DNA of 40,631 bases from Prevotella sp. (GTDB lineage: Bacteria; Bacteroidota; Bacteroidia; Bacteroidales; Bacteroidaceae). The notes under the pieces were generated by a model. The model was not told the DNA's origin, made no database searches, and was given only the letters and a program-made list of their open reading frames with translations. Both the position numbers and the translations under genes were made by a program. The stretch spans positions 1 through 40,631 of the forward strand of contig JAGCPC010000055.1 in NCBI GenBank assembly GCA_017642485.1. The letters run 5' to 3'. This document shows, piece after piece, positions 16,470 through 24,063 of the stretch; the stretch's first letter is position 1, and each line of letters begins with the position of its first letter.

Positions 16470-16904
16470 ATGCGTTTTAACAAGATTGCAAAGGTAGTAT
16501 TATTTACACTGATTATCAACAGCTTTGTTTTTGAAGCTAATGCCCGTGAAAACGGGAAAAAATTTAACTGGGACCCATTGATGGATGCTATCACCCAGGT
16601 AGAAAGTGAAGGAAACAGTCGTGCAGTAAGTGGCAAGAGTTGCGGAGCCATGCAGATTACCCCCATATTGGTGGAGGACTGTAATGCTATACTAAAAAAG
16701 CGTGGAGTATCAAAACGTTATACTCTCAACGATCGCTTTAGTGTAAAGAAGAGCAGAGAAATGTTTGTGCTCATAATGAGCCACTATAATCCTACAAACA
16801 ATATCGAACGTGCAATACGTCTGTGGAATGGCGGAGTACGTTATACAATTAAAGGCACACAGAACTATTACAACAAGGTAATGCGTCTGTATGCCTCTAA
16901 GTGA
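16470..16904 (+). CDS. Small secreted lysozyme-fold (lytic transglycosylase-like) protein
   Basis: The 144-residue protein has a signal peptide (about residues 1-25, ending FEANA) and a short SLT-like domain. QVESEGN with the presumed catalytic Glu45, GAMQITP (59-65) and RAIRLWNGG near the end match the goose-type/transglycosylase pattern. It probably cleaves peptidoglycan glycan strands in the periplasm. It stands alone, between the small RNA and the convergent pheS. Confidence 0.85.
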   Translation: MRFNKIAKVVLFTLIINSFVFEANARENGKKFNWDPLMDAITQVESEGNSRAVSGKSCGAMQITPILVEDCNAILKKRGVSKRYTLNDRFSVKKSREMFVLIMSHYNPTNNIERAIRLWNGGVRYTIKGTQNYYNKVMRLYASK

Positions 16905-16930
16905 TAAGTTAGGAAAATATAATCGCTAAT

Positions 16931-16997
16931 ATCAATTTTGCAGCTGTAAATTCCTCAAGGAAACATCAATTTGCAGCTGTAAATTCCTCAAGGAAAC
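16931..16997. repeat. Tandem duplication of the pheS 3' end
   Basis: A 34-base segment (16931-16964) is repeated at once as a 33-base copy (16965-16997), identical except for one T in a T run. The right copy holds the last codons and stop of pheS. The left copy lies just downstream of the gene and is out of use. Confidence 0.9.
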
Positions 16998-18018
16998 GCT
17001 TGTCGTTCTCTGAGAACATGCGGAGATCACTGACCTGATACTTCAGGTTGGTGATACGCTCTACGCCAAGTCCGAAAGCATAGCCTGAGTATTTCTTGGA
17101 GTCTATGCCGCAGAGTTCGAGTACGTTGGGGTCAACCATTCCGCAACCAAGAATCTCCACCCATCCTGTGTGCTTGCAGAAGCCACAGCCTTCGCCACCA
17201 CAGATATGACATGAGATGTCCATCTCGGCTGATGGTTCGGTGAAGGGGAAATAGGAAGGACGCAGACGTATCTTGGTGTCAGGACCGAAGAGTTCCTGTG
17301 CGAAGGTGAGCATAACTTGCTTGAGGTCGGTGAAACTGACGTTCTCATCTATATAGAGTCCCTCTATCTGGTGGAAGAAACAGTGAGCACGTGCTGTGAT
17401 AGCCTCATTGCGATATACCCTACCAGGACAGATGACACGGATGGGGGGCTGTTGCTTCTCCATTACGCGTGCCTGTACGCTTGAGGTATGACTACGCAGG
17501 AGGATGTTCTTGGTTACATCGCCCAACTTGCTTTCTTCTACGAAGAAGGTGTCCTGCATATCGCGAGCGGGATGGTCGGCGGCAAAATTCATCTTGGTGA
17601 AGATATGGAGGTCGTCCTCCACCTCGGGACCGTCGGCAAGGGTGAAACCCATGCGCTGGAAAATCTCTACTATCTCGTTTTTGACAATAGAGAGAGGATG
17701 GCGAGTGCCGAGCTGAATGGGGTAGGGAGTACGAGTGAGATCGAGGTCGGCACTTCCGTTGCTACCCCCATTGGCACTGTTAACTTGATCACGAAGACCG
17801 TTGATTTTGTCGAAGGCGAGTTGCTTGACCTGATTAATGAGGGGACCGAAGATGCGCTTCTCCTCAGGAGCCACGCTGCGGAAGTCTGCCATGAGGTCAT
17901 TTATGGCTCCTTTTCGCGATAAATACTTGATACGTAGTGTCTCAATATCATCAAGATTCTGAGCGTGGAGTTCTTTTATCTCTGAGATGAGAGAATCTAT
18001 TTTTTCTTTTAATATCAT
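16966..18018 (-). CDS. pheS: Phenylalanyl-tRNA synthetase alpha subunit
   Basis: PheS is the catalytic subunit of the alpha2beta2 enzyme that charges tRNA-Phe. The 350-residue product has the N-terminal coiled coil (about 1-90), class II motif 1 (HPLSIVKNEIVEIFQRMGF), motif 2 region (RPSYFPFTEPSAEMDI, GRVYRNEAITARAHCFFHQ) and motif 3 (GLGVERITNLKY). A CHICGGEGCGFCKHTGW segment with four cysteines is an insertion seen in some bacterial PheS. pheT is not adjacent. Its own promoter lies at 18083-18113. The 3' end is tandemly duplicated. Confidence 0.96.
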   Translation of the reverse strand: MILKEKIDSLISEIKELHAQNLDDIETLRIKYLSRKGAINDLMADFRSVAPEEKRIFGPLINQVKQLAFDKINGLRDQVNSANGGSNGSADLDLTRTPYPIQLGTRHPLSIVKNEIVEIFQRMGFTLADGPEVEDDLHIFTKMNFAADHPARDMQDTFFVEESKLGDVTKNILLRSHTSSVQARVMEKQQPPIRVICPGRVYRNEAITARAHCFFHQIEGLYIDENVSFTDLKQVMLTFAQELFGPDTKIRLRPSYFPFTEPSAEMDISCHICGGEGCGFCKHTGWVEILGCGMVDPNVLELCGIDSKKYSGYAFGLGVERITNLKYQVSDLRMFSENDKRFLEEFTAAN

Positions 18019-18082
18019 GATATAATATAATTAACCTATCTAATCAGAGTATTCGGGTTGATACAATTTGAGATTCCGAATG

Positions 18083-18113
18083 CAAAGGTACAAAATAATT
18101 TTCAACTATCAAC
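18083..18113 (-). promoter_or_regulatory. pheS promoter using a heptamer repeat as its -33 element
   Basis: On the minus strand GTTG (18113-18110), 19 bases, then TACCTTTG (18090-18083) followed by CA fit the consensus. The TTG belongs to the CAACTAT array. Confidence 0.65.
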
Positions 18114-18130
18114 TATCAACTATCAACTAT
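18103..18130 (-). repeat. CAACTAT heptamer array overlapping the 3' end of the NhaC-type gene
   Basis: Four perfect units, CAACTAT on the plus strand or ATAGTTG on the minus strand. The minus-strand reading provides the last residues (VDS) and the TGA stop (18118-18116) of the antiporter gene. Confidence 0.95.
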
Positions 18131-19390
18131 TTTCTTTGGAAAGCGGAATGTTATTGACAATAGTGCAACAAATAACAAAGAGTAGGTGTAATATAGATAG
18201 GGAATAATGCTAGCAGGATTACATTGTGCAAGGGCGGCAGCCATAAGCAACTGTGCACCATAAGGAATGAATCCTTGCATGATGCACGAGAAGGTGTCGA
18301 GGATACTTGCCACACGACGAGGGTTGAGATGGAATCTCCCTGATATCTCACGTGCTATGCCTGAAACGGTGATGATGGCTATGGTGTTGTTTGCCGTGCA
18401 GGCATCGACAAGGCTCACCAGAGCAGCAATGGAGAATTCTGCCTTCATCGGACTGTTGACATGCCTCAGTATCTTGTTGATGATATAGCGTATGCCGCCG
18501 TTGGCACGTATCACCTCAAGGATGCCTCCTGCAAGGAGCGACACGATGATTAGTTCACCCATGCCGGCGATGCCATCGCCCATAGCACCAAACCAGGCAA
18601 GGAGAGGAAAGTCACCAGACACTGGCATGAGGATGTTGAGTAGCCCAGTAAGGAAGATACCGAGAGTGAGCACGATGAAAACATTGACACCCATGACTGC
18701 CACGATGAGTACGGCGAGGTAGGGGACTACCTTTATGAGATTCTCGGTGTCGGTTGCGTTGGCAGGTGCAACGTTGCTCCCCATTAGAGCATAGATGAAT
18801 ATCACCACGATGGCTGCTGGTAGGGCGATATGGATATTGGTCTTGAATTTATCGCTCATGGAGCAGCCCTGTGACTGAGTTGCTACAACGGTGGTGTCGG
18901 AAATGAACGAGAGATTGTCTCCAAAGAAAGAACCACCCACCACGATGCCCGTCACAAGAGGGACTGACATGTCCGTGGCTTCGGCTATGCCTGCTGCTAT
19001 TGGGGTGAGTGCCACTATGGTGCCCACACTGGTGCCTATGCTGAGCGACAGGAGGGCAGAGGAGAGAAAGAGACCAGCAAGGAGCGCGTCTGATGGTACG
19101 ATGTAGAGGGTGAGATTTACGAATGCCTCCACACACCCCATCTCCTTGGCTGAATTGGCAAAAGCGCCCGCAAGGATGAAAATCCATAGCATGAGCATGA
19201 GATTCTTACGTCCAGCACCACGATTGAATGTCTTGATGCGATTATTGAACCTTCCCTTACTAACAGCAATGGAGAAGACTGCCGTGAGCAAGAATGCTAC
19301 GGTAATAGGTACTTTATAAAAATCCCCCGCAACGACTGACGTTGCGAGGTATATTATAATAAAGAATATTAGCGGACTAATTGCCTTCAC
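18116..19390 (-). CDS. NhaC-family Na+/H+ antiporter-like membrane protein
   Basis: The 424-residue protein consists of about 11-12 hydrophobic helices, with motifs of the NhaC group: IGTSVGTIVALTPIA, GGSFFGDNLSFISDTT and DACTANNTIAIITVSG. It is usually described as a Na+/H+ antiporter, and some relatives exchange organic acids. It starts 10 bases after the altronate dehydratase stop, so the two are co-transcribed. This raises the possibility that it serves uronate metabolism, for example ion balance or acid transport, but nothing in the sequence proves the substrate. Its last codons and stop come from a heptamer array. Confidence 0.87.
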   Translation of the reverse strand: MKAISPLIFFIIIYLATSVVAGDFYKVPITVAFLLTAVFSIAVSKGRFNNRIKTFNRGAGRKNLMLMLWIFILAGAFANSAKEMGCVEAFVNLTLYIVPSDALLAGLFLSSALLSLSIGTSVGTIVALTPIAAGIAEATDMSVPLVTGIVVGGSFFGDNLSFISDTTVVATQSQGCSMSDKFKTNIHIALPAAIVVIFIYALMGSNVAPANATDTENLIKVVPYLAVLIVAVMGVNVFIVLTLGIFLTGLLNILMPVSGDFPLLAWFGAMGDGIAGMGELIIVSLLAGGILEVIRANGGIRYIINKILRHVNSPMKAEFSIAALVSLVDACTANNTIAIITVSGIAREISGRFHLNPRRVASILDTFSCIMQGFIPYGAQLLMAAALAQCNPASIIPYLYYTYSLLFVALLSITFRFPKKIVDS

Positions 19391-19400
19391 TAATTGTGAA

Positions 19401-20894
19401 TTACAGAGTTACACCATTCTTGAAGATGGAAATCTCACGATAGCCGTTCTCCTCATTCTTGGCTTTCTCACCTGATGCTATGGCGAGCACCTTGTCGATA
19501 AACTCTGGTACGAGTTCCTTCATGGTCTTGCCATCAACAAGCTGACCTGCATTGAAGTCTATCCAGTTCTTCTTGCGGTTGTAGAGGTTGGAGTTTGTTG
19601 AAACCTTCATCGTAGGAACGAAAGTGCCAAATGGTGTGCCACGACCTGTGGTGAAAAGCACCATGTGACATCCTGCAGAAGCCAGTGCTGTAGATGCTAC
19701 GAGGTCGTTGCCTGGGGCAGAGAGTAGATTGAGACCTGTGGTCTGAAGACGGTCGCCATATTCAAGTACACCGCTGACAGGGGCACGTCCGCACTTCTGG
19801 GTACATCCGAGTGCCTTGTCCTCAAGGGTGGATATACCACCAGCCTTGTTACCTGGTGAAGGGTTCTCGCCAACAGGTTCGCCGTGAGAGAGGAAATAGT
19901 TTTTGAAATTGTTGATGAGAGAAACGGTCTGATCGAAGAGTTTCTCATTCTCACAACGATTCATGAGGATGGTCTCGGCACCGAACATCTCAGGCACCTC
20001 GGTAAGGATTGATGTTCCGCCCTGTGCCACAAGCCAATCGCTGAATTCGCCCTCAAGAGGGTTGGCGGTGATACCAGAGAAACCATCGGAACCACCACAC
20101 TTCAGACCTACACGGAGCTTGCTTACGGGTACTTCCTCACGAACGTCCTGCTTGGCCTTCTGATATAGTTCACGCAGAATTTCCATGCCTGCCTCAACCT
20201 CGTCACCGTCCACTTCCTGTGTGATGAGCAACTTGATGCGATCCTGGTCATAGTCGCCGAGAGTTTTCATGAAGTCGTGTGGCTGGTTGTTCTCACAACC
20301 GAGAGAGAGCACTAATACGGCTCCTGCATTTGGATGGAGCACTATGTCGCGAAGTATCTTGCGAGTATTCTCGTGGTCCTCAGAGAGCTGTGAACAACCG
20401 AAATTGTGGTGCCACGCGTGGATAGCATCGATGCCCTCGAGTTTAGTCTCATCCTTAAGCTTCTTTACCAACTCCTCGGCGATGCCATTGACACAGCCAA
20501 CGGTGGGAACAATCCATATCTCGTTACGTACGCCAACCTCGCCATTCTTACGTTTGTAAGCCTTAAAGAAACGGTTTTCTTTTGCGATATTAAGTTGTTC
20601 GTTTACAGGACTATATGTGTACTCGAGAGTACCAGAGAGATTAGTCTTCAGATTGTTCTCGTTTACCCATGTGCCAGCCTTGAGGTCTTCCCTTGCGTGT
20701 CCGATTGGGTAACCATACTTGATGATGTCTTCACCTTCCTTCTTGTCGGAAAGAAGAACCTTGTGACCTGCGGGGGTATCTTCGAGCAGGGTTACATCTT
20801 TGCCGTCAACGTTGATAACAGTACCTTTGGACATAGGTTGCAGACAAACCACTACGCTATCGGCAGGGTTGATTTTCAGAAATGTTTGTTCCAT
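19401..20894 (-). CDS. uxaA: Altronate dehydratase
   Basis: UxaA dehydrates D-altronate to 2-keto-3-deoxygluconate (KDG) in galacturonate breakdown. The 497-residue product has full length, with an N-terminal SAF domain (about 1-90, including PAGHKVLL and YGYPIGHA), followed by the UxaA/GarD core with VPTVGCVN, HNFGCSQL, LGCENNQPH, KCGGSDGFSGITANP and a C-terminal TTGRGTPFG. The Cys and His residues of these motifs hold the catalytic iron. It is downstream of a LacI regulator on the same strand (gap 61 bases) and upstream of an NhaC-type antiporter. KDG is then used by the divergently encoded KdgK and Eda. Confidence 0.95.
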   Translation of the reverse strand: MEQTFLKINPADSVVVCLQPMSKGTVINVDGKDVTLLEDTPAGHKVLLSDKKEGEDIIKYGYPIGHAREDLKAGTWVNENNLKTNLSGTLEYTYSPVNEQLNIAKENRFFKAYKRKNGEVGVRNEIWIVPTVGCVNGIAEELVKKLKDETKLEGIDAIHAWHHNFGCSQLSEDHENTRKILRDIVLHPNAGAVLVLSLGCENNQPHDFMKTLGDYDQDRIKLLITQEVDGDEVEAGMEILRELYQKAKQDVREEVPVSKLRVGLKCGGSDGFSGITANPLEGEFSDWLVAQGGTSILTEVPEMFGAETILMNRCENEKLFDQTVSLINNFKNYFLSHGEPVGENPSPGNKAGGISTLEDKALGCTQKCGRAPVSGVLEYGDRLQTTGLNLLSAPGNDLVASTALASAGCHMVLFTTGRGTPFGTFVPTMKVSTNSNLYNRKKNWIDFNAGQLVDGKTMKELVPEFIDKVLAIASGEKAKNEENGYREISIFKNGVTL

Positions 20895-20925
20895 AGTCTT
20901 GGATTGAATTGTTGTTAATATTTTT

Positions 20926-20965
20926 GTATGATTTATATCTTGAGTATTGGAGTTGTCAGATTTGA
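20926..20965 (-). repeat. Degenerate heptamer array at the 3' end of the LacI gene
   Basis: On the plus strand TTGAGTA, TTGGAGT, TGTCAGA, TTTGAGT follow in 7-base phase from 20940. The array includes the last codons (RTQI) and the TGA stop of the regulator and lies in the spacer before uxaA. Confidence 0.5.
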
Positions 20966-22026
20966 GTTCTGCGATAAAAGTTTACGTTCTCTTTTGATAG
21001 AATCTCTATAGGCATATAGTTAACAGGTGTCACTTGCTTTTTCAATATGGTATAACGTACAAGTGCATCTACACTGTAATATCCTTGTTGATATCCATGC
21101 TGCGCTATTAGAAAGGATATACTTCCTTTGCGTATGCATTCTGCATTTTTGGCTACCATATCATATCCCATTATCTGCACATCACTTCTCTTTGTCTTTA
21201 GTAGGAATTCTCCAATGATATGTGCTTTGGAGCTTACAGTAATACAGTGATGAGTATCAGGATGTGTACTAAAATATTCCTCCATGAGCATAGCGTGCTG
21301 CTTCTTGGTTTGGGTTAGTGAGAGGTCGAGGGTATTGATCTTGACATGTGGGAAATGTTCTGTCATATAGTGCATGAAACCCACCTCACGATTTTCCTGC
21401 TGTTTGGATGGTAATTTTTCACCATCTACAGTCTGTTTCATTAGTAATATTTCTTTTTCCTGTGCCGCAAGCAACATCAACATTTTGGCTGCGAAATAAC
21501 CACTGGCAAAGGAATCTTGACCGTAGAATGCCAAAGGGTTAAGGTCCGGCAGGTATGAATCGAGCAATATGAAAGGAATCTCCTCCTTATGAAGTATATC
21601 GGTAAACACCTTAGTTGTTTCCTTCTTTGTGGGAACTATTATCACACCATCAGGATTCTCTGCAAGGATGGACTGATATTGCTCAGTAAATGACTTGTCA
21701 TCGTTTCGCTTGTAGTATTTGATGTTAATGTGGACATGAAAGTCACGACGGGTATTGCAACATTTTTTCTGACCTTCTTCCACTTCTTGCCAATATGCTT
21801 CACTCTCATGTTTTGGTATGAGACAGAAGAAGTCATATCGTCGTGTATTAGCAAGTGCGCTGGCATACATGTTAGGCTCAAAGTCAATCTCTGCCAAAAC
21901 CTTGTTGACTTTTTCCAGAGATTTTTTTGATACGTTCGGACGATGGTGTATAACCCTATCCACAGTGCCAGTTGATACTCCTGCTCTTTCTGCTATGTCT
22001 TTAATTGTAAATCTTTCGTACGACAT
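20956..22026 (-). CDS. LacI-family transcriptional regulator, probable uronate regulator
   Basis: The 356-residue protein has an N-terminal LacI helix-turn-helix (FTIKDIAERAGVSTGTVDRVIHH, residues about 6-28), a hinge and a periplasmic-binding-like ligand domain (for example NPDGVIIVPTK, GQDSFASGYFAAKML, VQIMGYDM). It heads the minus-strand unit with uxaA and the NhaC-type gene and is divergent from kdgK-eda. It therefore probably controls both, with KDG or a uronate as ligand. The ligand is inferred from the neighbours. Confidence 0.9.
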   Translation of the reverse strand: MSYERFTIKDIAERAGVSTGTVDRVIHHRPNVSKKSLEKVNKVLAEIDFEPNMYASALANTRRYDFFCLIPKHESEAYWQEVEEGQKKCCNTRRDFHVHINIKYYKRNDDKSFTEQYQSILAENPDGVIIVPTKKETTKVFTDILHKEEIPFILLDSYLPDLNPLAFYGQDSFASGYFAAKMLMLLAAQEKEILLMKQTVDGEKLPSKQQENREVGFMHYMTEHFPHVKINTLDLSLTQTKKQHAMLMEEYFSTHPDTHHCITVSSKAHIIGEFLLKTKRSDVQIMGYDMVAKNAECIRKGSISFLIAQHGYQQGYYSVDALVRYTILKKQVTPVNYMPIEILSKENVNFYRRTQI

Positions 22027-22063
22027 GTCGTTTGTTAATCCCTAATGTGTTTTTATCAGTTTG

Positions 22064-22071
22064 CAAATATA
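22064..22071 (-). promoter_or_regulatory. Likely -7 element of the LacI gene
   Basis: On the minus strand TATATTTG (22071-22064) followed by CA matches TAnnTTTG. The -33 place (about 22092-22095) reads TTCG, a weak match. Confidence 0.5.
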
Positions 22072-22153
22072 GCAAAAAAAAATGAATTGTGCGAACACAT
22101 CGTCAATAATTTAAAAAAAATAGCATAAAAAAGTTATTTTTTTGTATTATTCC

Positions 22154-22184
22154 TTTGTGCATTGAGAAAAACTTGCTAAATTTG
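22154..22184 (+). promoter_or_regulatory. Promoter of kdgK-eda
   Basis: TTTG (22154-22157), 19 bases, then TAAATTTG (22177-22184) match the Bacteroidetes consensus. Transcription would start near 22190, giving a leader of about 100 bases. Confidence 0.75.
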
Positions 22185-22189
22185 TACAC

Positions 22190-22200
22190 CGCTTATAGCG
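22190..22200 (+). promoter_or_regulatory. Candidate operator at the kdgK transcription start
   Basis: CGCTTATAGCG is a perfect inverted repeat (CGCT, TAT, AGCG) placed at the expected start of transcription, where a LacI-type repressor could block initiation. The arms are short, so this is a suggestion only. Confidence 0.35.
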
Positions 22201-22290
22201 TAATCGTGCTATTTTTGAAACAAAAATCCGATAATGTGACTTGTAATATTTAAGTTTTTTATATACATTTTTTAAATCTAATTACAAACA

Positions 22291-23313
22291 ATGGCAAAAG
22301 TAGTAACTTTGGGCGAGATTATGCTCCGCCTTTCTCCAAACGGTCAGGACCGTTTTGTTCAGACAGACATCTTCCGTATCATCCCTGGTGGTGGTGAGGC
22401 TAACGTTGCCGTAAGCTGTGCCAACTATGGTCACGATGCTTACCTTGTAACTAAGCTTCCTGCTCATGAGATTGGTCAGATTGCTGTTAATTCTCTGCGT
22501 CGCTACGGTGTAAACACCAAGTTTATTGCTCGTGGTGGTGATCGCGTAGGTCTTTATTACTGTGAGACAGGTGCTTCTATGCGCCCATCTAAGGTTATCT
22601 ACGACCGCGCAAACTCTGCTATTGCTGAGGCTGATCCTTCTGACTTCGATTTCGATGCTATCATGGAAGGTGCAGACTGGTTCCACTGGTCAGGTATTAC
22701 TCCTGCTATCTCTGACAAGGCTGCTGAGCTCACCAAGCTTGCTTGTGAGGCTGCAAAACGTCATGGCGTAACTGTATCTGTTGACCTCAACTTCCGTAAG
22801 AAGCTCTGGACTTCTGAGAAGGCTATCTCTATCATGCGTCCTCTCATGCAGTATGTTGACGTATGTATCGGTAATGAGGAGGATGCTGAGCTTTGTCTTG
22901 GTTTCAAGCCTGAGGCTGACGTAGAGGGTGGCGAGACTAACGCTGCTGGTTACGAGGGCATCTTCAAGCAGATGAAGGAGCAGTTTGGCTTCAAGTATGT
23001 GGTTTCTACACTCCGTGAGTCATTCTCTGCAACATTCAATGGCTGGAAGGCTCTTATCTACGACGGTAAGGAGTTCTATCAGTCAAAGCGTTATGAGATC
23101 AACCCAATCATCGACCGTGTAGGTGGTGGTGACTCATTCTCTGGCGGCCTTATCCATGGTCTGCTCACAAAGCCTACTCAGGGCGAGGCTCTTGAGTTTG
23201 CTGTTGCAGCATCAGCTCTTAAGCACACTATCAACGGTGACTATAACCTCGTAGGTATTGCTGAGGTAGAGTCTCTTGCAGGTGGTAACGCTAATGGTCG
23301 CGTACAGCGCTAA
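22291..23313 (+). CDS. kdgK: 2-dehydro-3-deoxygluconokinase (PfkB family)
   Basis: KdgK phosphorylates KDG to KDPG with ATP. The 340-residue PfkB protein has the N-terminal substrate signature PGGGEANVAVS and the C-terminal GGGDSFSGGLIHG with the catalytic Asp. Linkage to uxaA and eda supports KDG over other sugars. Its codon use is strongly biased: no ATA isoleucine codon is visible, and GCT, CGT and CTC/CTT are preferred, unlike the ATA-rich genes nearby. This suggests high expression. It is followed by a spacer with a stable hairpin and then eda. Confidence 0.92.
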   Translation: MAKVVTLGEIMLRLSPNGQDRFVQTDIFRIIPGGGEANVAVSCANYGHDAYLVTKLPAHEIGQIAVNSLRRYGVNTKFIARGGDRVGLYYCETGASMRPSKVIYDRANSAIAEADPSDFDFDAIMEGADWFHWSGITPAISDKAAELTKLACEAAKRHGVTVSVDLNFRKKLWTSEKAISIMRPLMQYVDVCIGNEEDAELCLGFKPEADVEGGETNAAGYEGIFKQMKEQFGFKYVVSTLRESFSATFNGWKALIYDGKEFYQSKRYEINPIIDRVGGGDSFSGGLIHGLLTKPTQGEALEFAVAASALKHTINGDYNLVGIAEVESLAGGNANGRVQR

Positions 23314-23331
23314 GAAATTTAATTCAATAAT

Positions 23332-23361
23332 GTCCTTAGGGTCCTCGACAACCTTAAGGAC
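23332..23361 (+). terminator. Hairpin with U-rich tail between kdgK and eda
   Basis: GTCCTTAGG (23332-23340) pairs with CCTTAAGGAC (23352-23361) with one bulge, and TTTAACTTTTTATT follows. It could be a leaky terminator or an mRNA-stabilising hairpin that sets the ratio of the two enzymes. Confidence 0.55.
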
Positions 23362-23386
23362 TTTAACTTTTTATTAAAGGCATAAG

Positions 23387-24055
23387 ATGGCAAAATTCGA
23401 TAAATTTCAGGTGATGGCAAAGATTGCTGCCGCACCTATGGTTCCTGTTTTTTACAACAAGGACGTTGAGGTATGTAAGAACGTAATCAAGGCTTGCTAT
23501 GAGGGTGGCGTACGTGCTTTCGAGTTCACTAATCGTGGCGACTTTGCTCACGAAGTGTTCGGCGAGCTCTCAAAGTGGGCTAACAAGGAGTGCCCTGAGT
23601 TGGCTCTCGGCATTGGCTCTGTTGTTGACGCTCCTACAGCTTCTCTCTACATCCAGTTGGGTGCTAACTTCGTTGTTGGTCCTCTCTTCAACCCTGACAT
23701 CGCTGTTGTCTGCAACCGTCGTTGCGTGACATATTGCCCAGGCTGTCTCACACCATCAGAGATTGGCAAGGCTCAGGAGGTTGGTTGTGACTTCACTAAG
23801 GTATTCCCAGGCGACGTTGTAGGTCCTAACCTCATCAAGGGTATGATGGCTCCAATGCCTTGGTCAAAGATTATGGTAACTGGTGGCGTTGCTCCTGAGA
23901 AGGAGAACCTCGAGAAGTGGTTCAAGGCAGGAGTATTCTGCGTAGGTATGGGCTCAAAGCTCTTCCCTAAGGACAAGGTGGCTGCTGGTGATTGGCAGTA
24001 TGTTACCGACAAGTGTAAGGAAGCACTTGGCTACTGCGCTGAGGCTCGTGCTTAA
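23387..24055 (+). CDS. eda: KDPG aldolase (2-dehydro-3-deoxy-phosphogluconate aldolase)
   Basis: Eda splits KDPG into pyruvate and glyceraldehyde 3-phosphate. The 222-residue class I aldolase shows RAFEFTNRG with the catalytic Glu, GSVVDAPTA, the FVVGPLF strand, and [13 protein letters not shown] with the Schiff-base Lys. Codon use is as biased as in kdgK. The stop lies in an A-rich stretch 8 bases before the large sensor gene, so the three are probably one transcription unit. Confidence 0.95.
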   Translation: MAKFDKFQVMAKIAAAPMVPVFYNKDVEVCKNVIKACYEGGVRAFEFTNRGDFAHEVFGELSKWANKECPELALGIGSVVDAPTASLYIQLGANFVVGPLFNPDIAVVCNRRCVTYCPGCLTPSEIGKAQEVGCDFTKVFPGDVVGPNLIKGMMAPMPWSKIMVTGGVAPEKENLEKWFKAGVFCVGMGSKLFPKDKVAAGDWQYVTDKCKEALGYCAEARA

Positions 24056-24063
24056 AAAAAAGC

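Noticed and set aside
16510..16525. DnaA-box-like TTATCAACA
   Set aside because: A single copy inside a coding sequence with no cluster, so there is no evidence for an origin despite dnaB in the window.
16403..16666. 87-codon minus-strand frame opposite the lysozyme-like gene
   Set aside because: It covers the start of a gene with a clear signal peptide and catalytic motif, and has no recognisable features.
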